This document shows, piece by piece, positions 1-10,530 of a stretch of 64,000 nt of DNA. Location of the stretch: positions 1,518,501 to 1,582,500 of the forward strand of contig NZ_JAAATZ010000001.1 of assembly GCF_010119235.1 (NCBI RefSeq), written 5' to 3'. The notes under the pieces are model-generated. The model worked only from the letters and a program-made list of their open reading frames with translations. It was not told the origin of the DNA and did no database searches. The translations under genes were made by a program, and so were the position numbers. Source of the stretch: Flavobacterium phycosphaerae. Lineage in GTDB: Bacteria > Bacteroidota > Bacteroidia > Flavobacteriales > Flavobacteriaceae. The stretch's first letter is position 1. Each line of letters opens with the position of its first letter.

Positions 1-1202
1 CTCGACAAAACCATGGATGTTCCGGGAACGGGAGTTTTCCAGTACATCACATTTCGTTCGGCTTTAGCGTTAATTCTGTCGCTGATGATTTCCACCATTT
101 ACGGTAAAAAAATCATCAACTTTCTAAGAAATCAGCAAGTGGGAGAAACCGTAAGAGAGCTTGGCTTGCAAGGACAAAATGAAAAAGCAGGAACGCCAAC
201 TATGGGAGGATTAATTATCATTACCGCCACGTTGATTCCGGTTTTGTTGTTAACCAAACTGAATAATATCTACATCATCCTTCTGATAGTAACCACACTT
301 TGGATGGGAACCATAGGGTTTATTGACGATTATATCAAAATCTTCAAAAAAGACAAACAAGGATTAAAAGGGATTTTCAAAGTAATCGGTCAGGTTGGTT
401 TAGGACTTATTGTAGGCTCGGTTTTATATTTTCATCCGGGAGTTACCGTTAGAGAAAGAGCTACTACACCAATAACTTTTAACCAAACACAAAACGTAAT
501 TTATGAATCACCGGTAGAAAGTAAATCAACCGTTACAACCATTCCGTTTATGAAAAACAATGAATTGGATTATGCCAAAATCATTGAATGGACGGGCGAT
601 GGTTACGAAAAATGGGCATGGTTGGTATTCATTCCGATAGTAATTTTCATTATCACTGCAGTTTCTAACGGTGCCAATTTAACGGACGGAATTGATGGCT
701 TAGCCGCAGGAACTTCCGCTATTTCAGTACTGGCACTTGGTATTTTTACATTCGTTTCGGGTAACCTTATTTTGTCGAGTTATCTCAACATTATGTACAT
801 CCCCAATTCGGGAGAAATGACGGTTTTCATCTCGGCCTTCGTAGGAGCATTAATCGGATTTCTTTGGTACAATTCCTATCCGGCTTCTGTATTCATGGGG
901 ATACAGGTAGTTTGACTATCGGAGGAATCATAGCCGTATTGGCCATTTCTGTTAGAAAAGAAATGTTGTTGCCGGTATTGTGCGCCATTTTCTTTGCCGA
1001 AAACTTATCTGTAATTCTCCAAGTTTCCTATTTCAAATACACCAAAAAACGCTTTGGCGAAGGAAGACGCATTTTCCTGATGTCGCCATTGCACCACCAT
1101 TACCAAAAGAAAGGCTATCACGAAAGTAAAATCGTAACTCGTTTTTGGATTGTAGCTATACTATTGGCCATCGTATCTATAGTGACTTTGAAATTAAGAT
1201 AA
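1..1202 (+). CDS. mraY: Phospho-N-acetylmuramoyl-pentapeptide transferase (lipid I synthase), 5' partial, frameshifted
   Basis: Integral membrane enzyme that moves phospho-MurNAc-pentapeptide from UDP onto undecaprenyl phosphate, giving lipid I. The reading frame is already open at base 1 (LDKT before the first ATG at 13), so the start lies outside the window. Family motifs are GTPTMGG, DDYIK, the [15 protein letters not shown] loop, and a late HHHYQKKG histidine motif. The frame breaks at the GGGG run at 897-900. One more G would read [12 protein letters not shown], the conserved catalytic loop, and continue to the stop at 1200-1202. The total then becomes 400 residues plus the missing N-terminus, as expected. 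The stop overlaps the murD start (TAATG). The break is probably a sequence error. Confidence 0.95.
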
Positions 1203-2536
1203 TGAAGCGGTTAGTAGTTCTTGGCGGAGGAGAAAGTGGCGTGGGAACGGCCATTTTAGGAAAGAAAGAAGGATTTGATGTCTTCGTTTCCGATTACGGG
1301 CAAATAAAAGATAAGTATAGAGAAGTTCTTAAACAATATGAAATTAAATGGGAAGATAATCAGCATACGGAAGAGTTGATTCTGAATGCGGATGTTGTAA
1401 TGAAAAGCCCAGGAATTCCGGAGAAATCTACCATAGTAAAAAAACTGTTGGAGAAAGGCATACCGGTTATTTCCGAAATCGAATTTGCTTACCCGTTTAC
1501 CAAAGCAAAAACAATTGGAATAACAGGAAGCAACGGAAAAACAACGACAACCATGTTGACCTACCATTTGCTGAAAGAAGGAGGGTTGAATGTGGGATTA
1601 GGAGGCAATATCGGAAAAAGTTTTGCCTGGCAAGTGGCCGAAGAAAATTACGATTATTATGTGTTAGAGTTGAGCAGTTTTCAACTAGACGGGATTATAA
1701 AGTACAAACCGGAAATTGCCATTATTACCAACATCAGCCCGGATCATTTAGACCGATACGAATACAAATATGAAAACTATATAGCATCAAAATTCAGAAT
1801 AACCATGAACCAAACCGAGAGCGATTATCTCATCTACGATGCTGATGATGAAGCGATTTCAGCCTGGTTACAACAAAACAAAACAAACGCAAAATTAATT
1901 CCTTTTTCACTAACCCAAACCTTTGAAAACGGAGCCTTTATAAAAAACGAAACTATGGACATCATCATTAACAACGAAGAATTTGAAATGAAAACCGGAG
2001 AGGTTTCATTGGAAGGAAAACACAACCTGAAAAACGCTATGGCAGCTACATCGGTGGCTCAATTAATGAAAATCAGAAAGGAAACCATCCGTGAGAGTTT
2101 ATCCAATTTCCAAGGAGTGGAGCATCGTTTGGAAAAAGTACTCAAAATTCAAAATGTTCAGTATATCAACGACAGTAAAGCGACCAACGTGAATGCAACT
2201 TTCTTTGCTTTAGACAGTATGACAGTGCCAACGGTTTGGATTGTTGGTGGAGTTGATAAAGGGAATGATTACAATGAACTAATGCCATTAGTACGCGAAA
2301 AAGTAAAAGCGATTATTTGTTTGGGTGTCGACAATAAAAAAATCGTTGATGCTTTCGGAAATGTTGTTGATATGATGGTTGAAGTAGATAACATGCGTGA
2401 TGCAGTAAACACTGCCAGCCATATTGCCGAAAAAGGAGATGCAGTGTTGTTATCACCGGCTTGTGCCAGTTTCGATTTGTTCCAAAACTACGAAGACAGA
2501 GGAAGACAGTTTAAAGTAGCCGTACAAAATTTATAA
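1202..2536 (+). CDS. murD: UDP-N-acetylmuramoyl-L-alanine--D-glutamate ligase
   Basis: Cytoplasmic ATP-dependent Mur ligase that adds D-glutamate to UDP-MurNAc-L-Ala. The chosen start is the ATG at 1202 ([13 protein letters not shown]), which overlaps the mraY stop and begins directly with the N-terminal Rossmann strand. An upstream in-frame ATG at 1145 lies inside mraY and is not needed. The P-loop GITGSNGKTTTT sits near residue 110, the Mur ligase central motif (NISPDHLDRY) follows, and the C-terminal domain carries NDSKATN and the SPACASFD motif. The length of 444 aa is normal. It is co-transcribed with mraY and ftsW in the standard dcw order. Confidence 0.97.
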   Translation: MKRLVVLGGGESGVGTAILGKKEGFDVFVSDYGQIKDKYREVLKQYEIKWEDNQHTEELILNADVVMKSPGIPEKSTIVKKLLEKGIPVISEIEFAYPFTKAKTIGITGSNGKTTTTMLTYHLLKEGGLNVGLGGNIGKSFAWQVAEENYDYYVLELSSFQLDGIIKYKPEIAIITNISPDHLDRYEYKYENYIASKFRITMNQTESDYLIYDADDEAISAWLQQNKTNAKLIPFSLTQTFENGAFIKNETMDIIINNEEFEMKTGEVSLEGKHNLKNAMAATSVAQLMKIRKETIRESLSNFQGVEHRLEKVLKIQNVQYINDSKATNVNATFFALDSMTVPTVWIVGGVDKGNDYNELMPLVREKVKAIICLGVDNKKIVDAFGNVVDMMVEVDNMRDAVNTASHIAEKGDAVLLSPACASFDLFQNYEDRGRQFKVAVQNL

Positions 2537-2557
2537 AAAATTTGGATTGAGGAATAA

Positions 2558-2600
2558 GGATTTATCTAAATCCCAAATCCTAAATCTCAAATCCTAAATC
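2558..2600. repeat. AAATCC-type intergenic repeat with small hairpin
   Basis: The only gap in the murD-ftsW stretch is 69 bp. It holds a perfect 7-bp hairpin (GGATTTA, TC, TAAATCC at 2558-2573) followed by near-tandem AAATCC/CAAATCCTAAATC units to 2600. There is no T-tract, so it does not look like a terminator. A dispersed flavobacterial intergenic repeat or an mRNA processing site are both possible. Confidence 0.5.
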
Positions 2601-2605
2601 AGAAT

Positions 2606-3895
2606 ATGAAAGAACTAATTCACAGTTTAAAAGGAGATAAAGTCATCTGGGCATTCGTGGCCCTTTTGGCATTATTTTCATTTATGCCGGTGTTTAGTGC
2701 GAGTAGTAATTTGGCCTACATGCGCCACGGCTCAGGAAATGCATTAACCTATTTGCTGAAACATGGAGCACAAGTATTTGTTGGTTTTTTTATTTTATAT
2801 AAAGTCCACAAAATTCCCTATCATTATTTCAGAACCATATCAAGGTTTTTATTACCGGTTGTTTGGTTGTTGTTGATTTATACGTTGCTAAAAGGAACCG
2901 TAATCGAAGGCGCCAATGCCAGCCGATGGATCCAGATTCCGTTTATCGGGATTACGTTCCAAACGTCAACATTAGCTTCGATAGTGCTGTATGTTTTTGT
3001 GGCCAGGTATTTATCTAAAACCAGAGAAACACCAATCACCTTCCAATCTTCGCTATGGGAATTATGGACGCCGGTTTTTATTACATTAGTATTAATACTT
3101 CCTGCCAATTTATCTACCGCAGCCTTAATATTTGCTATGGTCATGATGTTGGCCTTTATTGGTAAATACCCTTTGAAATATATCGGAATCATCATTGGTG
3201 CCGGGATTATTGGATTGACATTTTTCATCTTAGTCGCTAAAGCCTTTCCTGATGCTTTCCCTAATCGTGTAGATACTTGGATTGCACGTATTGATAATTT
3301 CACCAGCGATAAACCCGATGAAGATGATTATCAAATAGAGAAAGCAAAAATTGCTATTGCTTCAGGCGGAGTCTATGGTTTAGGTCCAGGGAAAAGTGTG
3401 CAGAAAAACTTCTTGCCACAATCGTCTTCCGATTTTATTTATGCCATTATCGTAGAAGAATACGGTCTTTTCGGGGGATTATTAGTCTTAGGATTGTATT
3501 TATTGTTGTTGTTCCGATTTGTCGTAGCGGCACACAAAGCCAATTCGCTTTTCGGAAAACTAGTCGTCATTGGCTTAGGATTTCCCATCATTTTTCAGGC
3601 GATGACCAACATGGCGGTAGCGGTGGAATTATTGCCGGTAACAGGACAAACCTTGCCGTTAATTAGCTCGGGAGGAAGTTCGATTTGGATGACTTGTATT
3701 GCGCTTGGAATCATTTTGAGTGTAACCAAAAAAGATGAAGAAATTGCCGAAGAGCAAGCCGAAAAACAAAAACGTGAAGATGCTTTGCAAAAGCTTATTG
3801 ATAAACAATTGAAAGAGGACGAAGAAGCTGAACAAGAAGATTTTTCAATTGAAGACAAAGCCAATCCAATGGAGCCTATTTTAAAAAGAAGTTAG
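2606..3895 (+). CDS. ftsW: Septal peptidoglycan glycosyltransferase FtsW
   Basis: SEDS-family polytopic membrane protein that polymerises lipid II at the division septum together with a class B PBP. About ten hydrophobic segments are visible. The SEDS signatures are present: the ASRWI loop near residue 110, the [28 protein letters not shown] region around 265-290, and the C-terminal [15 protein letters not shown] motif near residue 350. The last 50 residues are a charged cytoplasmic tail rich in Glu and Lys, longer than in E. coli. It follows the AAATCC repeat and sits 1 bp upstream of murG. Confidence 0.97.
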   Translation: MKELIHSLKGDKVIWAFVALLALFSFMPVFSASSNLAYMRHGSGNALTYLLKHGAQVFVGFFILYKVHKIPYHYFRTISRFLLPVVWLLLIYTLLKGTVIEGANASRWIQIPFIGITFQTSTLASIVLYVFVARYLSKTRETPITFQSSLWELWTPVFITLVLILPANLSTAALIFAMVMMLAFIGKYPLKYIGIIIGAGIIGLTFFILVAKAFPDAFPNRVDTWIARIDNFTSDKPDEDDYQIEKAKIAIASGGVYGLGPGKSVQKNFLPQSSSDFIYAIIVEEYGLFGGLLVLGLYLLLLFRFVVAAHKANSLFGKLVVIGLGFPIIFQAMTNMAVAVELLPVTGQTLPLISSGGSSIWMTCIALGIILSVTKKDEEIAEEQAEKQKREDALQKLIDKQLKEDEEAEQEDFSIEDKANPMEPILKRS

Positions 3896-3896
3896 C

Positions 3897-4988
3897 ATGA
3901 ACAAACTAAAATTCATATTAAGCGGTGGTGGCACAGGCGGACATATCTATCCGGCGGTGGCGATTGCCAATGAATTAAAGCTACGGTTTCCGGATGCTGA
4001 GTTTCTTTTTGTAGGAGCCAAAGACAAAATGGAAATGCAAAAAGTACCGCAAGCCGGTTATCAAATTAAAGGGTTATGGATTGCCGGTTTACAACGAAAA
4101 CTGACTTTCCAAAACGCCATGTTTCCATTCAAACTGATAAGCAGTTTATGGACATCACGCCAAATAATAAAAAGTTTCAAGCCCGATGTTGTAATAGGAA
4201 CCGGTGGTTTTGCCAGCGGACCGTTACTGCAAATGGCTAATAGTTTTAATATTCCAACGGTGATTCAGGAACAAAATTCGTATCCGGGTATTACCAACAA
4301 ACTTTTGAGCAAAAAAGCTAATGCTATATGTGTGGCTTATGAAAATTTAGAGCGCTTTTTTCCAAAAGATAAAATCGTTTTTACGGGTAATCCCGTTCGT
4401 CAGGATTTGCTGGATGTAGATTCTAAAAGAGCAGAAGGGACTGCTTATTTCAAATTGGATGCCAATAAAAAAACACTTTTAATCTTAGGCGGAAGCTTAG
4501 GAGCCAGAAGGGTAAACCAATTAATAGCTAAAGAACTTGATTTTCTTTTAGTTAGTGGAGTGCAGGTTTTTTGGCAATGCGGTAAATTGTATTTCGATGA
4601 ATACCAACATTTCAACGAAAAAGAAAATGTACAGGTCGTAGCGTTTATTGATCGAATGGATTTAATATACGCCGCTGCCGATTTTGTGATTTCCCGTGCC
4701 GGAGCTTCTTCGGTTTCGGAATTGTGTTTGGTGGGAAAACCAACCCTTTTTATTCCGTCACCCAATGTAGCCGAAGACCATCAAACAAAAAATGCAAAGG
4801 CCATTGTAGATAAAAAAGGGGCTATTCTTTTAAAAGAAAGTGAATTGGATGAACAGTTTGAAACTGTTTTTTCAGATTTAATTTCCAATGATGATTTGCA
4901 GTTAATCTTGAGCCAAAACATAAAAAAATTGGCCAAACCCAATGCCACTAAAGACATCGTAGAAGAAATAATAAAATTGCTACAATAA
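3897..4988 (+). CDS. murG: UDP-GlcNAc:undecaprenyl-PP-MurNAc-pentapeptide GlcNAc transferase
   Basis: Peripheral inner-membrane GT-B glycosyltransferase that converts lipid I to lipid II. The N-terminal glycine-rich loop [11 protein letters not shown] is at about residues 10-20. The acceptor-domain G-loop GTGGFASGP and QEQNSYPG follow. The C-terminal UDP-GlcNAc site shows [10 protein letters not shown], then [22 protein letters not shown], and a [10 protein letters not shown] stretch. The 363 aa are full length. Only one base separates it from ftsW and one from murC, so it is translated as part of a tight operon. Confidence 0.97.
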   Translation: MNKLKFILSGGGTGGHIYPAVAIANELKLRFPDAEFLFVGAKDKMEMQKVPQAGYQIKGLWIAGLQRKLTFQNAMFPFKLISSLWTSRQIIKSFKPDVVIGTGGFASGPLLQMANSFNIPTVIQEQNSYPGITNKLLSKKANAICVAYENLERFFPKDKIVFTGNPVRQDLLDVDSKRAEGTAYFKLDANKKTLLILGGSLGARRVNQLIAKELDFLLVSGVQVFWQCGKLYFDEYQHFNEKENVQVVAFIDRMDLIYAAADFVISRAGASSVSELCLVGKPTLFIPSPNVAEDHQTKNAKAIVDKKGAILLKESELDEQFETVFSDLISNDDLQLILSQNIKKLAKPNATKDIVEEIIKLLQ

Positions 4989-4989
4989 A

Positions 4990-6330
4990 GTGAATTTAAA
5001 CCAAATCCATAACGTCTATTTCATCGGCATCGGAGGCATCGGAATGAGTGCTTTGGCTCGGTATTTCCAAAACATAGGAAAGAATGTTTCGGGTTACGAC
5101 AAAACACCAACCATGTTGACGGACGAACTGATAGCCGGAGGTATGTCCATTCACTTTGAAGATAATATTAACTTAATTCCCACCGATTATTATACTGAAA
5201 ATACTTTGGTTATTATCACGCCGGCAGTACCGGTTACGCATTCGGAATGGAATTATTTTTTAGAAAGAAATTACACGGTAAAAAAACGCGCCGAAGTATT
5301 GGGTATTATTACCAAAGATACCTTTTGTTTCGCCGTTGCCGGTACACACGGTAAGACAACAACTTCCAGTATATTGGGTCATATTCTTTATGAAAGTGGT
5401 GCCGATGTGACTGCATTTCTTGGCGGAATTGTAGAAAATTACCACTCCAATCTAATCGGAAACGGAAAAACAGTTACGGTTGTTGAAGCGGATGAGTTTG
5501 ACCGCTCGTTCCTGCATTTGCATCCGGATATTGCCTGTGTAACTTCGATGGATGCCGATCATTTGGATATTTATGGTGATAAAAATGCCATAGAAGATTC
5601 ATTCCGTGAATTTGCAGCCAAAGTAACCAATAAAAATAATTTATTCGTTCCTAAAGGTCTACCGTTAGAAGGAATGACCACCGGAATTGAAGAAGAAGCA
5701 ACTTATAAAGCTTTCAACATACGAATTGAAAACGGGTTTTATGTTTTTGATGTGCAAACGCCTTCGGAAACAATACAAAATCTGCAATTCGGTTTGCCCG
5801 GAAGACACAATTTAATGAATGCCTTGATGGCTTTAGCGATGGCTAAAACTTATGGTACCCCAACCGAGTCCATTACTAGAGCCTTGGCATCATTTAAAGG
5901 AATTCAACGCAGATTTTCTTATCAAATTAAGTCGGATGACTTAGTGTATATCGATGATTATGCGCATCATCCCACCGAAATTAATGCCGTGCACCAAGCG
6001 GTTCGCGAATTGTATCCAAACGAAAAAGTACTGGCCATTTTTCAACCGCATTTATTCAGCAGAACCAAAGATTTTGCCGATGATTTTGCTAAAAGGTTAT
6101 CACAGTTTGACGAAATTTTGTTGTTAGATATCTATCCGGCCAGAGAATTACCAATGGAAGGAATTACCTCAAGTTGGCTGCTTTCCAAAATGGAAAATCC
6201 AAATAAAAAGTTGATTTCCAAAGCCGATTTAATTCCGACAATTTTGGCTAACGACGCTAAAATAATTGTAACTATCGGTGCGGGAGATATTGGTGAATTA
6301 GTTCCTAACATTAAGAAGGCGTTGCTATGA
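4990..6330 (+). CDS. murC: UDP-N-acetylmuramate--L-alanine ligase
   Basis: First Mur ligase, adding L-alanine to UDP-MurNAc using ATP in the cytoplasm. The start is a GTG one base after the murG stop; the protein then opens with NQIHNVYFIGIGGIGMSALA, the dinucleotide-like UDP-binding loop. The ATP loop is AGTHGKTTTSS near residue 118. The central domain has EADEFDRSF and DADHLDIYGD; the C-terminal domain has YIDDYAHHPTEI and FQPHLFSRTK. Length 446 aa is typical. The last codons overlap ftsQ (ATGA). Confidence 0.97.
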   Translation: MNLNQIHNVYFIGIGGIGMSALARYFQNIGKNVSGYDKTPTMLTDELIAGGMSIHFEDNINLIPTDYYTENTLVIITPAVPVTHSEWNYFLERNYTVKKRAEVLGIITKDTFCFAVAGTHGKTTTSSILGHILYESGADVTAFLGGIVENYHSNLIGNGKTVTVVEADEFDRSFLHLHPDIACVTSMDADHLDIYGDKNAIEDSFREFAAKVTNKNNLFVPKGLPLEGMTTGIEEEATYKAFNIRIENGFYVFDVQTPSETIQNLQFGLPGRHNLMNALMALAMAKTYGTPTESITRALASFKGIQRRFSYQIKSDDLVYIDDYAHHPTEINAVHQAVRELYPNEKVLAIFQPHLFSRTKDFADDFAKRLSQFDEILLLDIYPARELPMEGITSSWLLSKMENPNKKLISKADLIPTILANDAKIIVTIGAGDIGELVPNIKKALL

Positions 6331-7049
6331 AAATTTTCACTTGGACAAATATAAGATTGGTCTTGATGATTGCGGTCGTAATCTTCCTGTATTCGTTCAC
6401 TTCGCAGCGAAATGCCATGCGAAAAATCAAGAAAACGGAGGTGGTTTTTGTTGGAGAAAAGAACCTTTTTTTGAAGCCGGAAACGGTTAATAAATTGTTA
6501 ATAGAAAAAAATCAGGACCTAAAAACATTAAAAAAAGATGGGTTAGATTTGAATAAATTGGAAAAGTCCATCAACCAACAAAAATTGATTGAGAAAGCTG
6601 ATGTGTTTGTCAGTGTTGATGGGGTTTTAAAAGCGGTGGTGAAACAAAAAACACCTCTCGGACGAGTGTTTGATGAAACGGGTTCTTTCTATATTGATAA
6701 TGAAGGGAATAGTATGCCGTTATCGGATAATTATACAGCCAGAGTGCCGCTACTATCGGGGGAGATTACAGTAGTAAAAAAAGAAAAATTATCTGAAGTT
6801 TTAAGGATGATTGCTGAAGATGATTTTTTGAAAAAAAATATCATTGGTGTACAAGTTTTGCCTAACGGAAGCCTGATTATGGCGAACCGAAATTACGATT
6901 ACCAAATCGATTTCGGTAGAACTATTAACATCGAGACCAAATTTAAGAACTATAAAGCATTTTTTCAGAAGGCTGTTTCAGACAGTACATTGAACAAATA
7001 CAAAAGAATCAACCTGAAGTTTACCAAGCAAGTGGTGTGCATAAAATAG
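6327..7049 (+). CDS. ftsQ: Cell division protein FtsQ (DivIB family)
   Basis: Bitopic inner-membrane divisome protein. Residues 1-30 hold a short cytoplasmic N-terminus and one membrane helix (VLMIAVVIFLYSF), and the rest is periplasmic with a POTRA-like region (KTEVVFVGEKNLFL, about 37-110) followed by the beta domain. The 240 aa length and weak similarity are normal for Bacteroidota FtsQ. Assignment rests on the fold pattern and on its fixed place between murC, which it overlaps by 4 bp, and ftsA. Confidence 0.9.
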   Translation: MKIFTWTNIRLVLMIAVVIFLYSFTSQRNAMRKIKKTEVVFVGEKNLFLKPETVNKLLIEKNQDLKTLKKDGLDLNKLEKSINQQKLIEKADVFVSVDGVLKAVVKQKTPLGRVFDETGSFYIDNEGNSMPLSDNYTARVPLLSGEITVVKKEKLSEVLRMIAEDDFLKKNIIGVQVLPNGSLIMANRNYDYQIDFGRTINIETKFKNYKAFFQKAVSDSTLNKYKRINLKFTKQVVCIK

Positions 7050-7055
7050 AAGATT

Positions 7056-8441
7056 ATGGAAAAAGAGAATATTGCAGTCGGATTAGACATTGGAACAACC
7101 AAGATTGTTGCCATGATTGGCAAGAAAAATGAGTATGGAAAATTAGAGATTTTGGGGGTAGGTAAATCCAAAAGTCTTGGCGTGGCTCGTGGTGTGGTAA
7201 ACAACATTACGCAAACTATTCAGTCTATTCAACAAGCAGTAATCGAAGCAGAAAATAATTCAGGTTATAAAATTAACGATGTGGTGGTAGGTATTGCCGG
7301 GCAACACATTCGCAGCATTCAACATACGGATTACGTAATCAGAACCAATCCGGAAGAAGTAATCAGCGGCAGAGATATTCAGTTGTTGATTGACCAAGTA
7401 AACAAATTGGCCATGCTTCCCGGAGAAGAAATTATTCACGTATTGCCACAAGAATTCAAGATTGACGGACAAACCGAAATCAAAGAGCCTATTGGAATGT
7501 ACGGGGCTCGTTTAGAAGCCAGTTTTCACGTAGTGGTAGGACAAGCGTCTTCTATTCGTAATGTTGGAAGATGTATCCAAAGTTCCGGCATTGAATTGTC
7601 AGGATTAACCTTGGAGCCATTGGCTTCAGCCGATGCGGTTCTGAGTCAGGAAGAAAAAGAAGCCGGTGTAGCTTTAATTGATATAGGCGGTGGAACTACG
7701 GATTTAGCCATTTTCAAAGATGGTATTATTCGTCACACAGCAGTGGTGCCTTTCGGAGGAAATGTAATTACAGATGACATCAAAGAAGGATGTTCGATTA
7801 TTGAAAAGCAAGCAGAATTATTAAAAACAAAATTTGGTTCAGCTTGGCCGGGCGAAAATAAAGACAATGAAATTGTATCCATTCCGGGATTAAGAGGGAG
7901 AGATCCAAAAGAAATTTCGTTAAAGAACTTGTCGAAAATAATTCACGCAAGAGTAGTTGAAATCATTGAGCAAGTTTTCACCGAAATCAAAGCCTACGGA
8001 CACGAAGACCCGCGCAAAAAATTAATTGCCGGAATCGTTTTAACCGGTGGTGGCTCACAATTGAAACACATCAAGCAATTGGTGGAATACATTACTGGCA
8101 TGGATACCCGAATTGGCTATCCAAACGAACATTTGGCAGGCAATTCGAGTGAAGAAATTTCCAGTCCATTATTTGCTACAGCAGTAGGATTGGTAATGAA
8201 CAGTATCGAAAACAATTCGAACAGTGCCTACAAAATTGAACTGAAAGAAGTAGTTGCCGAAGCGCCAAAACAAGTAGTCTTCCAACCGGTAGCCGAAGAA
8301 AAAGTAGAAGAGGAAGTGTTGAATGAAATTGAATTGCCGGTAAGCAAAATTGAAAACGAAACTACAGAAAGCAAAATCAGAAGATCGTTTTTTGACCGCT
8401 ATGTAGACAAGATTAAAGATTTTTTAGATAACGCAGAATAA
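7056..8441 (+). CDS. ftsA: Cell division protein FtsA
   Basis: Actin-fold protein that tethers FtsZ filaments to the membrane. The nucleotide-binding elements are in order: phosphate 1 loop GLDIGTTKIVAMIG (about 9-22), phosphate 2 loop ALIDIGGGTTDLAIF (about 207-221), and the adenosine motif IVLTGGGSQLKHI (about 327-339). The C-terminus has an acidic linker and then an amphipathic end (RRSFFDRYVDKIKDFLDN), the expected membrane-targeting helix. At 461 aa it is slightly longer than enterobacterial FtsA because of the linker. It lies 6 bp after ftsQ. Confidence 0.97.
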   Translation: MEKENIAVGLDIGTTKIVAMIGKKNEYGKLEILGVGKSKSLGVARGVVNNITQTIQSIQQAVIEAENNSGYKINDVVVGIAGQHIRSIQHTDYVIRTNPEEVISGRDIQLLIDQVNKLAMLPGEEIIHVLPQEFKIDGQTEIKEPIGMYGARLEASFHVVVGQASSIRNVGRCIQSSGIELSGLTLEPLASADAVLSQEEKEAGVALIDIGGGTTDLAIFKDGIIRHTAVVPFGGNVITDDIKEGCSIIEKQAELLKTKFGSAWPGENKDNEIVSIPGLRGRDPKEISLKNLSKIIHARVVEIIEQVFTEIKAYGHEDPRKKLIAGIVLTGGGSQLKHIKQLVEYITGMDTRIGYPNEHLAGNSSEEISSPLFATAVGLVMNSIENNSNSAYKIELKEVVAEAPKQVVFQPVAEEKVEEEVLNEIELPVSKIENETTESKIRRSFFDRYVDKIKDFLDNAE

Positions 8442-8478
8442 GCATAAACAGAATAAAACCTAACAAAACCAAAATAGT

Positions 8479-10451
8479 ATGATAAGCAACTCAGAATTTG
8501 GAAGCATCTCATTTGATTTACCAAAGAATCAATCAAATGTGATAAAAGTAATCGGAGTTGGTGGCGGCGGAAGCAACGCTATCAATCACATGTTCAAACA
8601 GGGCATTAAAGGAGTTGATTTTATAGTTTGTAACACAGACTCACAAGCACTTCAAAACAGTCCTGTGCCTAATAAGATTCAGTTAGGGGTAAACTTAACC
8701 GAAGGACTTGGCGCGGGAGCAAATCCTGACGTAGGACAACAATCTGCTTTAGAAAGTGTGGGCGACATTGAAAAAATGTTAGATACCAATACTAAAATGG
8801 TTTTTATCACAGCCGGTATGGGTGGAGGAACAGGAACAGGTGCTGCTCCGGTAATCGCACAATTGGCCAAAGAACGTGATATTCTTACGGTTGGAATCGT
8901 AACAATTCCTTTCCAATTCGAAGGTAAAGTGCGTTCGGAACAAGCCTTGTTAGGGGTTGAAAAATTAAGAAAACAAGTTGACTCTTTAATTGTTATCAAT
9001 AACAATAAATTGAGAGAAGTATACGGAAATCTCGGTTTCAAAGCCGGATTCTCCAAAGCAGATGAAGTGTTAGCTACGGCTTCTCGTGGGATTGCCGAGG
9101 TAATTACACACCACTACACGCAAAATATCGACTTGAAAGATGCTAAAACGGTATTGTCTAACAGTGGAACGGCCATCATGGGTTCGTCTGTTGCTACAGG
9201 TGATAACCGTGCTAAAGAGGCTATCGTTACCGCTTTAGATTCTCCGTTATTAAATGATAATAAAATTTCAGGAGCCAAAAACGTATTGTTGCTTATCGTT
9301 TCGGGTTCTAACGAAATTACTATTGATGAAATCGGAGAAATTAATGACCACATTCAATCGGAAGCCGGTTACAATGCCAACATCATTATGGGAGTTGGTG
9401 AAGATGAAACGTTAGGTGAAGCTATTGCAGTTACTATTATTGCTACAGGGTTTAATGTAGAACAACAAAACGGCATCGTAAATACCGAAGTAAAAAAAAT
9501 TATTCACACTTTGGGTGACGAACAAAAATTGGTGCGCGATTTAACCCAAAAACCGGTAGAGGTTTTCCAAGCCATTGATACACCAAAAACAGAAACCAAA
9601 GAAGAGAAATCGTATTCGAATTAATAGAAGACGAGATTGAAACTCCAATTGAAACACCAGCAGTAGCTGTAGCTACAGCAGCTATTGATGATAACGAATT
9701 AATCGCGATGAACCAATTCATCCGCAACTTGGATGTGACTTTCGAAATCGTATCGCCAATCATGGACATCGATTACAAAGTAACTACGCCTGAGGTACGC
9801 GAAATGAAAGTGGTTGAGCCGCAAAGCATCATAGAAGAGGAACAAATCACGTTCACCTTCGATATGCCTGCTGCAACGCCAATCTTTGAGAAAATAGAAA
9901 CGGTAGAGGCTGTTGAAGAAAGCAAAATCGTTTTCGACTTGTCGAATGCCAATGATATCGTAGTAAACGAACCGGTACAATTTGTTCCGGTGACTGAACT
10001 AAACGAAGAAGGCGTTATCAAATATTCGTTGGAAGAGTACATGGAGTTGGAAAACGACTTATTAAACTCTAAACCAGCCGCTGTTGCAGTTGTGGAAGAG
10101 CCAATTGCTGAAGAGTTAAACATTACGATGAAACCACAAGCAGAAATCGAAAAGCCACAACCGGTAATGCATTTTGAAGACGTTTCTCCGGTAGAAATGA
10201 CCATTGAAGAGACTTTGAAACACAGAGCTGACGAACGCAGAAAAAAATTAAAAGAGTTCAATTACAAGTTCCACAACAATCCGTCACGAATTGAGGAATT
10301 AGAAAAAGAACCGGCATACAAACGCTTAGGCCTTGATCTGTCAAACAACGCCGACACTAATACAAATTCCAGAATGTCTTTGGGTACTGATAGTAACGAT
10401 GATTTGCAAATTCGTACCAACAATTCATTTCTGCACGATAATGTAGATTAG
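8479..10451 (+). CDS. ftsZ: Cell division GTPase FtsZ, with long C-terminal extension, frameshifted
   Basis: Tubulin-like GTPase that forms the Z-ring. The GTPase core has GVGGGGSNAINHM, the tubulin signature GGGTGTGAAP near residue 115, and the synergy-loop region. The frame stops at 9624, but adding one A to the AAA run at 9607-9609 turns the end into EEKIVFELIEDEIET and joins a second open frame running to 10451. The restored protein is 657 aa. The extra 270 or so residues are acidic, rich in V/E/P, and end with a helical RADERRKKLKEFNYKF segment; long extensions of this kind are usual in flavobacterial FtsZ. The broken frame is most likely a sequence error. Confidence 0.94.
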
Positions 10452-10474
10452 TCTGCCATTTTTCTAATCTAATG

Positions 10475-10512
10475 ACCCGAAAATTGCATTGCGATTTTCG
10501 GGTTATTTTTTT
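10475..10512 (+). terminator. Terminator of the dcw operon
   Basis: Perfect 10-bp stem (ACCCGAAAAT / ATTTTCGGGT, 10475-10484 and 10494-10503) with a 9-base loop and a following T-rich run to 10512, 24 bp after the ftsZ stop. Confidence 0.85.
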
Positions 10513-10519
10513 ACCTTCG
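10489..10519 (+). promoter_or_regulatory. Possible promoter for yqeY
   Basis: TTG at 10489-10491, a 20-base spacer, then TACCTTCG at 10512-10519. This is one base off the Bacteroidota TAnnTTTG -7 element, at the right spacing. It overlaps the ftsZ terminator, so the upstream and downstream units would share these bases. A second -7-like TAGCTTTG lies at 10623-10630 but has no TTG upstream. Confidence 0.45.
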
Positions 10520-10530
10520 CAGTGCTTTTT

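Noticed and set aside
1145..1201. Longer murD start
   Set aside because: It lies inside mraY; the start at 1202 overlaps the mraY stop and matches the family.
1256..1567. 103-residue reverse open frame within murD
   Set aside because: Shadow of the murD coding strand; rich in Phe and Cys with no recognised domain.
8479..10451. Programmed ribosomal frameshifting as the cause of the split genes
   Set aside because: Six unrelated genes, several of them essential core genes, show the same one-base loss in plain homopolymers, with no conserved slippery heptamer plus structure.
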